Positions 1-9,375 of a stretch of 64,000 nucleotides of DNA are shown piece by piece; the stretch's first letter is position 1, and every line of letters begins with the position of its first letter. The position numbers and the translations under genes are program-made. The notes below the pieces were generated by a model. That model was given only the letters and a program-made list of their open reading frames with translations, was not told the origin of the DNA and did no database searches. Origin of the DNA: G965197005 sp965197005 (GTDB taxonomy: Bacteria > Pseudomonadota > Gammaproteobacteria > Pseudomonadales > Oceanobacteraceae); assembly GCA_965197005.1 (NCBI GenBank), contig OZ239982.1, positions 868,001 through 932,000 of the forward strand, in the 5' to 3' direction.

Positions 1-51
1 TTTAAATCTCTTTTAAAATGTGATTTTTGCTGTTTTCTAGCTGCTTAAAAG

Positions 52-60
52 TGCTACACT
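52..60 (+). promoter_or_regulatory. possible extended -10 promoter of pdxH
   Basis: The sequence TGCTACACT has the TG of an extended -10 element followed by TACACT (4 of 6 matches to TATAAT), about 30 nt before the pdxH start. No convincing -35 box sits 16-18 nt upstream. Weak call by eye. Confidence 0.3.
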
Positions 61-89
61 TTGCGCTTTTATCGCAATAGGATAAGGCA

Positions 90-725
90 ATGGATTTATC
101 AGATTTACGTCAAGAATATACTCAAAGTCAGTTAGATGAAAAAAACGTCGCCCCTGACCCTTTTACACAATTTACTGCTTGGTTTGTGGATTATCAAAAA
201 AGCCAGCCGCCAGAGGCAAATGTTGTCAATTTGGCTACGGTTGATGAACATGGTATGCCTTGGCAGCGTACGCTTTTGTTAAAGTCGTTTTCAGAGCAGG
301 GGTTTGTCTTTTTTAGCCATTATGATAGTGAAAAAGGGCGGCATTTGGCAGTCAATCCTCAGGCAGGTTTGCATTTTTTATGGTTGTCTAAAGAACGTCA
401 GGTGCATATTCAAGGTACGGTTAAACAGCTAGATGAAGCACAATCGAGTGCGTATTTTCAAACTCGTCCGCTTGCCAGCAAACTGGGTGCTTGGGCATCT
501 AAGCAAAGTAGGGTTATTGCCAGTAGGGCGGTATTAGAGGCACAACTTGCTGAAGTTAAGCAACGGTTTCAGGGGCAAGAAATTAGCAAGCCAGATACTT
601 GGGGTGGTTATGTGCTAGAACCCAGTCGCTTTGAATTTTGGCAAGGTGGTGCTGGACGCTTGCATGATCGAGTGCAGTATCAATTACAACAAGGTATCTG
701 GTGTGTACAGCGTTTAAGCCCTTAG
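90..725 (+). CDS. pdxH: pyridoxamine 5'-phosphate oxidase PdxH
   Basis: FMN-dependent oxidase that converts pyridoxine or pyridoxamine 5'-phosphate to PLP in the cytosol (vitamin B6 salvage and synthesis). The 211-residue length matches the family. Visible family segments are the RTLLLKSF strand near residue 60, the FFSHYDSEKGR FMN-binding stretch near 74-84, and the C-terminal FEFWQG...RLHDR block ending in RLSP, close to the usual RLAP. An AAGG four bases before the ATG supports this start. It is a single gene, separated from smc by 127 bp. Confidence 0.95.
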   Translation: MDLSDLRQEYTQSQLDEKNVAPDPFTQFTAWFVDYQKSQPPEANVVNLATVDEHGMPWQRTLLLKSFSEQGFVFFSHYDSEKGRHLAVNPQAGLHFLWLSKERQVHIQGTVKQLDEAQSSAYFQTRPLASKLGAWASKQSRVIASRAVLEAQLAEVKQRFQGQEISKPDTWGGYVLEPSRFEFWQGGAGRLHDRVQYQLQQGIWCVQRLSP

Positions 726-852
726 CTATAGCAGATAAATATGCAAGCTGTACTTAATCTTGGGCAACATTATGTTACCATGTTAGGTTGAGATGATTGT
801 TGTCTTTAGTGAATGGTTATAAAAAAATAATGAACTTGGAATATTAACTTAC

Positions 853-3800
853 ATGCGTTTAAAAGCCATTAAATTAGCAGGGTTTAAATCTTTTGTTGAT
901 CCAACTACAGTGCCTTTTCCTAGTAACATGACTGCTATTGTAGGTCCAAATGGTTGCGGTAAGTCAAATACCATTGATGCAGTGCGTTGGGTTATGGGCG
1001 AGAGTTCTGCAAAGTATTTACGTGGGGATTCGATGACCGATGTTATTTTTAACGGCTCAACGGAACGCAAACCCATAGGCAAAGCAAGTGTCGATTTGAT
1101 ATTTGATAATAGTGAAGGCTTATTAAAAGGAGAATACGCTGCTTATACTGAGATTGGTGTTCGTCGTCAGGTTACCAGAGATGGGCAATCGAGCTACTTT
1201 TTAAATGGGAGTAAGTGTCGGCGCAAAGATATTACAGATATTTTCTTAGGAACGGGTTTAGGTCCTCGCTCTTATGCCATTATTGAACAGGGTATGATTT
1301 CTCGTTTGATAGAGGCAAAGCCTGAAGAGCTGAGGGTATATGTTGAAGAGGCCGCAGGTATTTCTCGTTATAAAGATCGTCGTCGAGAAACAGAAAACCG
1401 CATGCGCCGTACTCATGAAAACCTAGAGCGTTTAAGCGATATTCGAGAAGAGCTAGGTAAGCAATTAGCACATTTGCAACGCCAAGCAGAAGCAGCAGAA
1501 AGATATAAACAGCTTAGAGCGGAGGAACGACAACTTAAAGCACAATTGCAGGCGTTAAAATGGCAAGCACTCAATGTGGATTATCAAAGCCAGCAGCGTG
1601 CATGTTCTGAAATTGAAGTGCAATTTGAAGCACAAATGGCAAAGCAAAGGGCAGCAGATGCCAATATTGAAGGTTTGCGCTCTACACATAATGATAAGTC
1701 TGATGCGTTTAATCAAGCGCAAGCCGTATTTTATGAAGTGGGAGCAGGTATTGCCAGACAAGAACAAAAAATTGAAAATGAACGTAGCCGTAGCCAACAA
1801 TTAGAAAGTGAATTGCAGCAGATAGAAAAAAGCATACAAGAGCAGCAACGTATTTTAGAGACGGGACAGTTGCAGCAAGAAGAAATTGAAACGACGTTGG
1901 CGCAACTTAATCCAGAGGTTGAGCTATTACAAGCACAGGAAGAGCAAGCGGTAATACAATTAGAAAATTTGCAAGAAAGCCGTCAAAGTTGGCAACAACA
2001 GTGGGATAACTTTACCCAAAAAGCCAATGAACCAACACGCATTGCAGAAGTGGCAAAAACGCAAATGCACAATATTCAACAAGTCTTACACAAACTAGGG
2101 CAGCAATATCAGCGTATACAGCAAGAGCAACAAGAGCTTGAACAAAATCCAGAAAGAGAACAAATCCAGCTATTAGGCGAAGAAGTTGCACAGCAACAGC
2201 TTCTTTTAGAGCAACAACAACAAGAATATGTCGAGCTTCATCAAAGTGTTAGCGATAAAAACCAACAAATACATAAGCAGCAACAGCAAATAGAACAAAC
2301 CAATAAACAGCTACAAGAAAAAGCGCATCGCCAAGTGAGCTTACAAGCCTTACAGCAGGCAGCCTTAGGCGAAACCAGTGAAGCCACCTGCCATTGGTTA
2401 GAAAGTCATCAACTTATGCGTAAACCCAAATTGATGGAGCAGTTGCAAGTTGTAAGTGGTTGGGAGCTGGCAGTAGAGACCGTACTGCATGACTACTTAC
2501 AAGCCATTGTGCTAGATAGCACGCAACAGGTTAGCCAATGGTTACAAGAGTTAGATTCGGGGAAACTTTGTTTTTGGCAACAAGGCGAAGGGGGGTACAT
2601 TAGTGATAATCCTCAAAGTTTGGCGCATAAGGTAAGTAGTCATCAGCCTGTTTCTAGTTTGCTAAATCAAGTGTTATGTGCAGACAGTTTGCCACAGGCT
2701 TATCAGATGTTAGCTAATTTGAGTCCAACTCAGTCTGTTATTACTACAGAGGGTATTTGGCTAAATCAACACTGGCTTAAAATTAATCGTAGCAGCCAAG
2801 CAGAAGGCGGCATGCTTGCACGCAAACAAGAACTGACTTTATTGGCAGCAGAAATTGAAGAATTAGAAATTGACCTAGAAGAAATGGACGTGGATTTACA
2901 AAGTTTGCGTTTAAACAGTCAACAACTTGAACAAAAACGCAACCAAATCCAGCAAGACCTACAGCAAAGCAACCAAAAATTACGTCATTTACAAACAGAA
3001 TTATCAGGTAAGCAGGCGCGTGCAGAGCAATTTAATTTACGAGCACAAAGATTACAGCAAGACCAGCAAGAAGTTCAGCAACAACAGCAGTTAGAGCAAG
3101 AAAATCTAGCAGAAACAAAACTCAGATGGCAAACAGCAATGGACAATATGCAGCAAGATAGCAGTGAGCGAGAGCGCTTATCTGGCATGCAAACAGAAAT
3201 TGAAGCAAGGCTACAAGAGGCACAAATTTATGCCAAACAAAAGCAAGAAGACAGGCATCAAGCAGAGCTAAAATTGAGTCAATTTAATAGCCAAAGCGGA
3301 GGGGTGCAAAATGACATCAGTCGGGTTTCTGAATACTTACAAGAATTAAAAGCCCGTCAGCATCGTATTAAATCTAGTCGTGAGCAAGATAATCAAGACA
3401 ATCTGCCAATACTCCAAGCCAAATTAGAAGTTCTATTAGAGCAAAAACTGCAAGCACAAGCGCAAATGCAAAGCACCCGTAGTGCTTTAGAAGAAGTGGA
3501 CAAGCAGCTTACAACAGAACAGCAAAGCCGAGAACAAGCACAAGAAAATGCCCTTAAATTACGCTCGCAGCTAGAGGCTCTGCGTATGCAATCTAGAGAA
3601 ATTGAAGTACGTCAGCAAACCATTAGCGACCAACTTAAAGAGCAAAATCTGAATTTAAGTGACCTGTTAGCGCAGCTAAGCACTGATGCAGATATTGAAA
3701 AATGGCAACAAGAAATAGAGCAACTATCTGTTAAAATCCAACGCTTAGGTGCAATTAACCTTGCTGCCATAGAAGAATTTAAAACCCAAAGTGAACGCAA

Positions 3801-4359
3801 AGCGTATTTAGACTTACAAAATGCCGATTTAGAAAAAGCACTCAATACGCTAGAAAATGCCATTCACAAAATAGATAAAGAAACCCGCACCAGATTTAAA
3901 GAAACCTTTGAACGCATGAACGCACATTTAGCAGAGCTATTTCCCAAAGTATTTGGTGGAGGGCATGCATGGTTAGAGTTAACAGGTGAAGACTTATTAG
4001 ATACGGGTGTGAGCATTATGGCACGTCCACCAGGAAAGAAAAACAGCACCATTCATCTACTTTCAGGGGGCGAAAAAGCACTGACAGCGATAGCCTTAGT
4101 ATTTTCCATATTTCAGCTTAATCCAGCTCCCTTTTGTATGCTTGATGAAGTAGACGCACCACTTGATGATGCCAATGTAGGGCGTTATGCTCGTTTGGTT
4201 AAAACCATGTCAGATAAAGTACAATTTATTTATATTACGCACAATAAAATTGCCATGGAAAAAGCAGAGCAACTAATGGGCGTAACCATGCACGAACCTG
4301 GGGTATCTCGTTTAGTGTCTGTTAATGTGGAGCAAGCGGCAGAAATGATAGATGCATAA
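853..4359 (+). CDS. smc: chromosome segregation protein Smc
   Basis: SMC ATPase that compacts and organises the chromosome with ScpA/ScpB. The 1168 residues show the full family layout: an N-terminal head with Walker A GPNGCGKS (residues about 31-38), a very long Gln/Glu-rich coiled coil, a hinge around residues 510-660, a second coiled coil, and a C-terminal head with the LLSGGEKA signature near 1068 and Walker B CMLDEVDAP near 1096. The next gene is zipA, 57 bp downstream, then ligA, the order seen in Pseudomonas. The coiled coil is unusually rich in CAA/CAG glutamine codons. No frameshift is seen. Confidence 0.97.
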   Translation: MRLKAIKLAGFKSFVDPTTVPFPSNMTAIVGPNGCGKSNTIDAVRWVMGESSAKYLRGDSMTDVIFNGSTERKPIGKASVDLIFDNSEGLLKGEYAAYTEIGVRRQVTRDGQSSYFLNGSKCRRKDITDIFLGTGLGPRSYAIIEQGMISRLIEAKPEELRVYVEEAAGISRYKDRRRETENRMRRTHENLERLSDIREELGKQLAHLQRQAEAAERYKQLRAEERQLKAQLQALKWQALNVDYQSQQRACSEIEVQFEAQMAKQRAADANIEGLRSTHNDKSDAFNQAQAVFYEVGAGIARQEQKIENERSRSQQLESELQQIEKSIQEQQRILETGQLQQEEIETTLAQLNPEVELLQAQEEQAVIQLENLQESRQSWQQQWDNFTQKANEPTRIAEVAKTQMHNIQQVLHKLGQQYQRIQQEQQELEQNPEREQIQLLGEEVAQQQLLLEQQQQEYVELHQSVSDKNQQIHKQQQQIEQTNKQLQEKAHRQVSLQALQQAALGETSEATCHWLESHQLMRKPKLMEQLQVVSGWELAVETVLHDYLQAIVLDSTQQVSQWLQELDSGKLCFWQQGEGGYISDNPQSLAHKVSSHQPVSSLLNQVLCADSLPQAYQMLANLSPTQSVITTEGIWLNQHWLKINRSSQAEGGMLARKQELTLLAAEIEELEIDLEEMDVDLQSLRLNSQQLEQKRNQIQQDLQQSNQKLRHLQTELSGKQARAEQFNLRAQRLQQDQQEVQQQQQLEQENLAETKLRWQTAMDNMQQDSSERERLSGMQTEIEARLQEAQIYAKQKQEDRHQAELKLSQFNSQSGGVQNDISRVSEYLQELKARQHRIKSSREQDNQDNLPILQAKLEVLLEQKLQAQAQMQSTRSALEEVDKQLTTEQQSREQAQENALKLRSQLEALRMQSREIEVRQQTISDQLKEQNLNLSDLLAQLSTDADIEKWQQEIEQLSVKIQRLGAINLAAIEEFKTQSERKAYLDLQNADLEKALNTLENAIHKIDKETRTRFKETFERMNAHLAELFPKVFGGGHAWLELTGEDLLDTGVSIMARPPGKKNSTIHLLSGGEKALTAIALVFSIFQLNPAPFCMLDEVDAPLDDANVGRYARLVKTMSDKVQFIYITHNKIAMEKAEQLMGVTMHEPGVSRLVSVNVEQAAEMIDA

Positions 4360-4416
4360 AAAACTGATACACTCGACCTTAACCATATTGATAACTAAGC
4401 AAAAAGGTAGCAAAAG

Positions 4417-5790
4417 ATGGAATTAAGTTGGCGTACCCTACTGATTTTTGTGGTACTAATTTTAATTGTCTTAGTCGTGATAGACGGACTACGCCGTATG
4501 CGTAAAAATAAACACCCTGCTGCAGAATTTGATTTAAATCGAGAGTTTGATTTTCCTGAAGACAGTACAAGCATACAATCCAATGCCTTTTTTAGCGAAG
4601 AAGATCTTGATGAGCCCTCTATCTCTATGACAGAGCAACCGATAATAGAAAAACCCTATAGCAGCAAGGAATTAAGTGCAACCCAATCTGCCTATGCCAA
4701 TGATGAAATGACCATAGCAACTGCCAACAATAATGAGCCTATTGAAGAACCAGAGGAAGATGCTTTGGCTTTTTTAGATAGCAATACCAGTGAGGCGCTT
4801 AAAGCCCTATCAGAACAGCTTAAAAGTGCCAATCAAGCAGCCAGTTTAGCCTCCAGCATAAGCGATGAAGATGCACTGGTTACAGATATAACAGAAGAAA
4901 GTGAGTTGGATTTAGATACATTAGATGATGAAGACATCAGTATTATAGGGATAGACAGCATTAGCAAAGAAGAGCTAGAAGAGCGGCGGCAGCGTTTTGC
5001 CGATGAACAAAGCCAATGGAATGCAGAATGCGAACAACTTGCCGAAGAACTAGATGCCGTTAGCCAGACCCTAAATCACACAGATACAGATAGTAATGAC
5101 AGCCTGCCGCAAGAAGCAGAAACAACAGAAGCAACAGAAGCAAACGAAGCAAACGAAGCAAACGAAGCAAACGAAGCAAACGAAGCAAACGAAGCAAACG
5201 AAGCAAACGAAGCAAACGAAGTTACACCGGCCTCTTCTGAAGAAACTCATATCTTTGATGACGCAACGCAAAGCCCCGTTTCTGCCTTGTCTTATCCAGT
5301 TAACTTTGCCAGTGAAAAAGCAGAAAATTTAGCAGAAAGACCCAAAGCTGATGTTATTTTAGTATTGCATGTACTGGCACGAGTAGAGCGCGGCTTTTCT
5401 GGAGAAGAATTGATTAATATTTTTAACCAATGTGATATGCGCTTTGGAGAGATGCGTATTTTTCATCGTTTTGAAGAAGCAAATGGTGCAGGCTGCATAC
5501 AATTTTCTATTGCACAAAGCCATGAACCTGGTCTTTTTAATCCCAAAAACATGAGTAGCAGCTACTTTCCGGGGCTAACTTTTTTTATGAGTTTACCAGG
5601 GGCAACTCAGCCACTTTTGGCGTATAAAGCAATGTCAGAAATGGCACAATTTTTAGCCCATCATTTAGACGGTGATTTACTTGACGACACCCACAGTGCT
5701 TTTACCCAACAGACCTGTGAGCACCAGCGTGAAGAGATTATTCAATATCAGCATAAACAAACTTTAAACCAACTAAAAGAAAGCACATGA
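4417..5790 (+). CDS. zipA: cell division protein ZipA
   Basis: Inner-membrane anchor that tethers and bundles FtsZ at the division ring. Residues 5-24 form one N-terminal membrane segment followed by a basic cluster (RRMRKNK), then a long acidic, low-complexity linker, then a ZipA C-terminal FtsZ-binding domain from about residue 315 to 440 (ILVLHVLARVERGFSGEEL...). At 457 residues it is longer than the E. coli protein because of the linker. The linker holds nine perfect E-A-N tripeptides coded by a 9-bp DNA repeat. The stop overlaps the ligA start (ATGA), so the two are translationally coupled. Confidence 0.93.
   Translation: MELSWRTLLIFVVLILIVLVVIDGLRRMRKNKHPAAEFDLNREFDFPEDSTSIQSNAFFSEEDLDEPSISMTEQPIIEKPYSSKELSATQSAYANDEMTIATANNNEPIEEPEEDALAFLDSNTSEALKALSEQLKSANQAASLASSISDEDALVTDITEESELDLDTLDDEDISIIGIDSISKEELEERRQRFADEQSQWNAECEQLAEELDAVSQTLNHTDTDSNDSLPQEAETTEATEANEANEANEANEANEANEANEANEANEVTPASSEETHIFDDATQSPVSALSYPVNFASEKAENLAERPKADVILVLHVLARVERGFSGEELINIFNQCDMRFGEMRIFHRFEEANGAGCIQFSIAQSHEPGLFNPKNMSSSYFPGLTFFMSLPGATQPLLAYKAMSEMAQFLAHHLDGDLLDDTHSAFTQQTCEHQREEIIQYQHKQTLNQLKEST
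5137..5217 (+). repeat. 9-bp tandem repeat (GAAGCAAAC)x9 inside zipA
   Basis: Nine uninterrupted copies of GAAGCAAAC encode (Glu-Ala-Asn)9 in the ZipA linker. The unit is a multiple of three, so slippage changes linker length without breaking the frame. All nine copies are identical at DNA level, which suggests recent expansion. Confidence 0.97.
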
Positions 5791-7799
5791 GCAACCCACT
5801 AGCCGACATAAAACGGCTTACCGATGAATTAAATCGTTATAATTTTGAATACTACAGCTTAGATGACCCCAGCATTCCAGATAGTGAATATGATTTGCTT
5901 TTTCGGCAGTTACAAACACTAGAGCAATGCTATCCTGAATATAAACAAATAGACTCCCCAAGTTTACGAGTAGGCAGCGCACCACTAGATAAGTTTGCGA
6001 GCATTGTGCATAAAGTACCCATGTTGTCTTTAAACAATGCAATGAATGAAAGCGAATTTATAACGTTTAATCAACGTTTATGCGAACGCCTACAAAAAAC
6101 CGACATACAGTATTGTGCAGAGCCAAAACTAGATGGTCTGGCGGTTAGTTTGCTCTATAAGCAGGGTAAGCTGGTGCAAGCTGCCACTCGTGGTGATGGG
6201 CAACAAGGCGAAGATGTTAGTGATAATATTAAAACCATCAAAGCAATACCGCTAAGACTAATTGGTGATGATATTCCCGCCATATTAGAAGTTCGTGGAG
6301 AAGTCTTTATGCCCTTAGCTGGATTTGCAGCATATAATCAGCGAGCCATAGAACAGGGGCAAAAAGCCTTTGCAAACCCTCGTAATGCCGCCGCAGGTTC
6401 ATTGCGTCAGTTAGACTCAAAAGTGACCGCTAAGCGTCCTCTTAGTTTTTATGTCTACGCCACAGGGTTAGTTGAAGGAGGGCAATTAGACAACACAGGG
6501 CACTTTGAAAACTTACAAAAACTAGGCACATGGGGTCTGCCAATAAACCCTGAAGTACAATTAGTCAACGGTATACAAGGTGTACAACACTATTACCAAC
6601 AACTGCAACAAAAACGGCATCAACTAGGCTATGAAATTGACGGCAGTGTTTTTAAAGTTAACAACTTTGCACAGCAACAAACGCTAGGTTTTGTCGCCCG
6701 TGCGCCACGTTGGGCAATTGCTTATAAATTTGCCGCACTAGAAGAAATGACACAAGTACAGTCAGTCGATTTTCAGGTTGGACGTACTGGCGCAATTACA
6801 CCAGTAGCCAGATTGAACCCAGTTAAAGTGGCAGGTGTGATTGTCAGTAATGCGACCTTACATAACATAGATGAAATAGCACGTCTTGATGTGCAAGTAA
6901 AAGATACCGTTATTATTCGTCGTGCTGGCGATGTCATTCCTAAAATTGTCTCTGTGGTTAAAGCAAAACGTCCTAGTGACAGCCACCCCATTAGACTACC
7001 GCCAAATTGTCCAGTTTGTCATTCACAGATAGAGCGCATAGCAGGAGAGAGTATTGCTCGCTGTAGTGGAGGCTTAATTTGTGCTGCTCAACGTAAAGAG
7101 CGGATTAAACACTTTGCATCACGCAAAGCCCTAGACATAGAAGGTTTAGGTAATAAACTGATTGAACAGCTAGTTGACTGTCAACTTATCCAAACGCCAG
7201 CCGATTTATTTTTATTAGATAAAAAGCAACTAAGCCAACTTGAACGCATGGCAGAGAAATCTGCACAAAATATTTTAACCGCACTAGAAAAAGCCAAAAA
7301 AACCAATTTGACCCGCTTCATCTATGCCCTTGGCATTCGAGAAGTAGGTGAAGTAACCGCACAAAACCTAGCCACAGAGTTTGGTTTTTTGCACAAACTT
7401 GCCAGTGCCAGTTTAGAAGAGCTACAACAGGTTGATGATGTTGGTGTGGTGGTTGCAGAGCATATACAGGCTTTTTTTGCAGAAACTCATAATCAAGATG
7501 TGATAACCGCCTTACGACATGCAGGTGTTCACTTTGCAGAGGCCGCACCGACAGCTCAAGAAAATCAACCATTGACAGGGCAAATTGCCGTAGTGACAGG
7601 TACGCTTAACGAATTTAGTCGTGAAAGTGCCAAAGCCGCATTACAAAATCTAGGTGCTAAGGTATCTGCCTCTGTATCCAGTAAAACAGATTTTTTGGTG
7701 GCAGGAGAAAAAGCAGGCAGCAAACTTGAGAAAGCACAAAAGTTAGGCATTAAAGTGCTAGATGAAACGGAATTTAAACAACTTCTAACCCAGCAATAA
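5787..7799 (+). CDS. ligA: NAD+-dependent DNA ligase LigA
   Basis: Seals nicks between Okazaki fragments and in repair, using NAD+ as the AMP donor. Order of domains: Ia and adenylation domain with the AMP-accepting lysine K114 in EPKLDG, OB fold, a four-Cys zinc finger (CPVC...C...C, about residues 406-430), helix-hairpin-helix repeats, and a C-terminal BRCT domain (about 590-670). The 670-residue length is normal. It starts inside the zipA stop (4-bp overlap), so it is co-expressed with zipA. Confidence 0.97.
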   Translation: MSNPLADIKRLTDELNRYNFEYYSLDDPSIPDSEYDLLFRQLQTLEQCYPEYKQIDSPSLRVGSAPLDKFASIVHKVPMLSLNNAMNESEFITFNQRLCERLQKTDIQYCAEPKLDGLAVSLLYKQGKLVQAATRGDGQQGEDVSDNIKTIKAIPLRLIGDDIPAILEVRGEVFMPLAGFAAYNQRAIEQGQKAFANPRNAAAGSLRQLDSKVTAKRPLSFYVYATGLVEGGQLDNTGHFENLQKLGTWGLPINPEVQLVNGIQGVQHYYQQLQQKRHQLGYEIDGSVFKVNNFAQQQTLGFVARAPRWAIAYKFAALEEMTQVQSVDFQVGRTGAITPVARLNPVKVAGVIVSNATLHNIDEIARLDVQVKDTVIIRRAGDVIPKIVSVVKAKRPSDSHPIRLPPNCPVCHSQIERIAGESIARCSGGLICAAQRKERIKHFASRKALDIEGLGNKLIEQLVDCQLIQTPADLFLLDKKQLSQLERMAEKSAQNILTALEKAKKTNLTRFIYALGIREVGEVTAQNLATEFGFLHKLASASLEELQQVDDVGVVVAEHIQAFFAETHNQDVITALRHAGVHFAEAAPTAQENQPLTGQIAVVTGTLNEFSRESAKAALQNLGAKVSASVSSKTDFLVAGEKAGSKLEKAQKLGIKVLDETEFKQLLTQQ

Positions 7800-7805
7800 A
7801 AAGCC

Positions 7806-7834
7806 TTGACTTAGCAAACGCTTGAATATAGAGT
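7806..7834 (+). promoter_or_regulatory. putative sigma-70 promoter of the tRNA-Glu/tRNA-Gly unit
   Basis: TTGACT (7806-7811) and TAGAGT (7829-7834) are separated by exactly 17 nt and followed by a GC-containing discriminator (TTGCGCCTC), as is usual for stable-RNA promoters. Transcription would begin near 7841, about 45 nt before the mature tRNA-Glu. Confidence 0.55.
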
Positions 7835-7885
7835 TTGCGCCTCTTAAAAAGGCACTGCCAATATCAAATTGGTGGTTGATGATGT

Positions 7886-7961
7886 GTCCCCATCGTCTAG
7901 AGGCCTAGGACACCGCCCTTTCACGGCGGTAACAGGGGTTCGAATCCCCTTGGGGATGCCA
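7886..7961 (+). tRNA. tRNA-Glu (anticodon TTC)
   Basis: A 76-nt cloverleaf with encoded CCA. The anticodon TTC lies at 7920-7922 in a CCGCC/GGCGG stem, and the T-arm is AGGGGTTCGAATCCCCT. The sequence is close to E. coli tRNA-Glu. The first acceptor pair is G1-T72, a wobble, instead of the usual G-C. The tRNA-Gly gene follows after 3 nt, so both come from one transcript. Confidence 0.95.
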
Positions 7962-7964
7962 TTT

Positions 7965-8040
<76 letters not shown>

Positions 8041-8057
8041 AATTATTTACTTCCCTC

Positions 8058-8360
8058 TTATTCACTTACCTCTTCAAAATGCTGTAACTCATCATCGGTT
8101 AAATAATGTAAACACTCGCCACCTGCAAACCACAATAATGCACGGGGAACAAGAGGCGCAAGTTGAGGATAAAAATTAAAAATATGTCCTAGCCATTGCT
8201 GGCAATCTAAAATGGCATATTCTTTTTTCTCGCTAAAATCGACAATTAATTGTTGTAATTGATTAAAGGTTTCATCATTAGGTATGTTAATCTCTGTTTT
8301 TACTTTGTTTAATTGAATATTAAGGCTTTGTAAGGCGTTTAACGCTTCATCTTGGTGCAT
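8058..8360 (-). CDS. small conserved protein, PA2817-like
   Basis: A 100-residue soluble protein of unknown function. The C-terminus (WFAGGECLHYLTDDEL) resembles the small Pseudomonas family typified by PA2817, which ends in a similar GG-(D/E)-CLHY-P/T-DEE motif; this is from memory and not a search. There is no signal peptide or membrane segment. It is convergent with the tRNA genes and divergent from the ABC transporter pair, and probably monocistronic. Confidence 0.65.
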   Translation of the reverse strand: MHQDEALNALQSLNIQLNKVKTEINIPNDETFNQLQQLIVDFSEKKEYAILDCQQWLGHIFNFYPQLAPLVPRALLWFAGGECLHYLTDDELQHFEEVSE

Positions 8361-8415
8361 CTTATCCTACTTAGGTTGGGTGTTAGACAAAATTAATTTT
8401 AAGTAATGGCGTATT

Positions 8416-9375
8416 ATGGAACAAGCATTAGCAATCAGCAATTTATATAAAACCTATAGCAACGGATTTAGCGCACTAAAAGGCATTAACCTAAACGTAG
8501 AAAAAGGCGATTTTTATGCCTTACTTGGTCCTAATGGCGCAGGTAAATCAACGACTTTAAATATTATTTCAGGTTTAACCGACAGCACCTCAGGCAGTGT
8601 GCATATTATGGGGCACGACCTACAAAAGCAGCATTTTTTAGCCAAACGCTCATTAGGCGTAGTGCCGCAGGAATTTAACTTTAATTACTTTGAAACCCCA
8701 GAAAATATTTTAACCTTTCAGGCAGGTTTTTTTGGGCTTAACAAACGAGATATTAAAGGACAAATGCAAATGCTCTTAAAAGAGCTGGATTTATGGGACA
8801 AGCGTCATATCAGCGCACGTATGCTCTCAGGAGGTATGAAACGTCGCTTAATGATAGCCAGAGCACTTATTCATAAACCAGAAGTGTTAATTCTTGATGA
8901 ACCAACAGCAGGTGTAGATATTGAATTGCGCCGTTCAATGTGGCGTTTTATGCAGAGCTTAAATGAACAAGGCACGACCATTATTTTAACCACCCATTAT
9001 TTAGAAGAAGCAGAAGCCATGTGCCGTAATCTTGCCATTATTGATAAGGGACAAATAATAACCAGCTCCAGCGTACGTGAACTATTGGCGAGCATTAATG
9101 TAGAAACCTTTATTTTAGACTTACAGCAAGAGATAGCAGACGACTTTAACCTAGCAGGATTTTGTACAAAAAAAATAGCCAAAGATGGCATTGAACTAAC
9201 CTTAGATAAACAGCAAAGTCTCAATGCCGCATTTGCAGCATTATCTAATCAAGGCATACAGGTAAGGAGTATGCGTAGCAAGTCTAACCGTTTAGAAGCC
9301 TTATTTATGCGTTTGTTTTCGCATAACAACACATCAGTAGCAGAAAAAAAGGAAGCAACATGCAACAGCAATTAA
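8416..9375 (+). CDS. ABC-2 type exporter, ATP-binding subunit (YadG-like)
   Basis: ATPase subunit of an ABC-2 export system whose substrate cannot be read from sequence. Walker A GPNGAGKST (about residues 38-46), Q-loop PQEFNF, signature LSGGMKRR and Walker B LILDEPTAGVD are all present, followed by an H-loop TTHYLEEAE. The ~100-residue C-terminal extension is typical of ABC-2 ATPases such as YadG. The 3' end overlaps the permease gene by 16 bp, so the two subunits are coupled. Confidence 0.9.
   Translation: MEQALAISNLYKTYSNGFSALKGINLNVEKGDFYALLGPNGAGKSTTLNIISGLTDSTSGSVHIMGHDLQKQHFLAKRSLGVVPQEFNFNYFETPENILTFQAGFFGLNKRDIKGQMQMLLKELDLWDKRHISARMLSGGMKRRLMIARALIHKPEVLILDEPTAGVDIELRRSMWRFMQSLNEQGTTIILTTHYLEEAEAMCRNLAIIDKGQIITSSSVRELLASINVETFILDLQQEIADDFNLAGFCTKKIAKDGIELTLDKQQSLNAAFAALSNQGIQVRSMRSKSNRLEALFMRLFSHNNTSVAEKKEATCNSN

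Noticed and set aside
5071..5332. Lys-Gln-Thr and Cys-Phe-Val repeat frames inside zipA
   Set aside because: They are other readings of the 9-bp repeat in zipA and have no independent support.
7812..7824. AGCAAACGCTTG resembling half of a PurR operator
   Set aside because: It lies within the spacer of the tRNA promoter, matches only part of the consensus, and no purine gene is adjacent.
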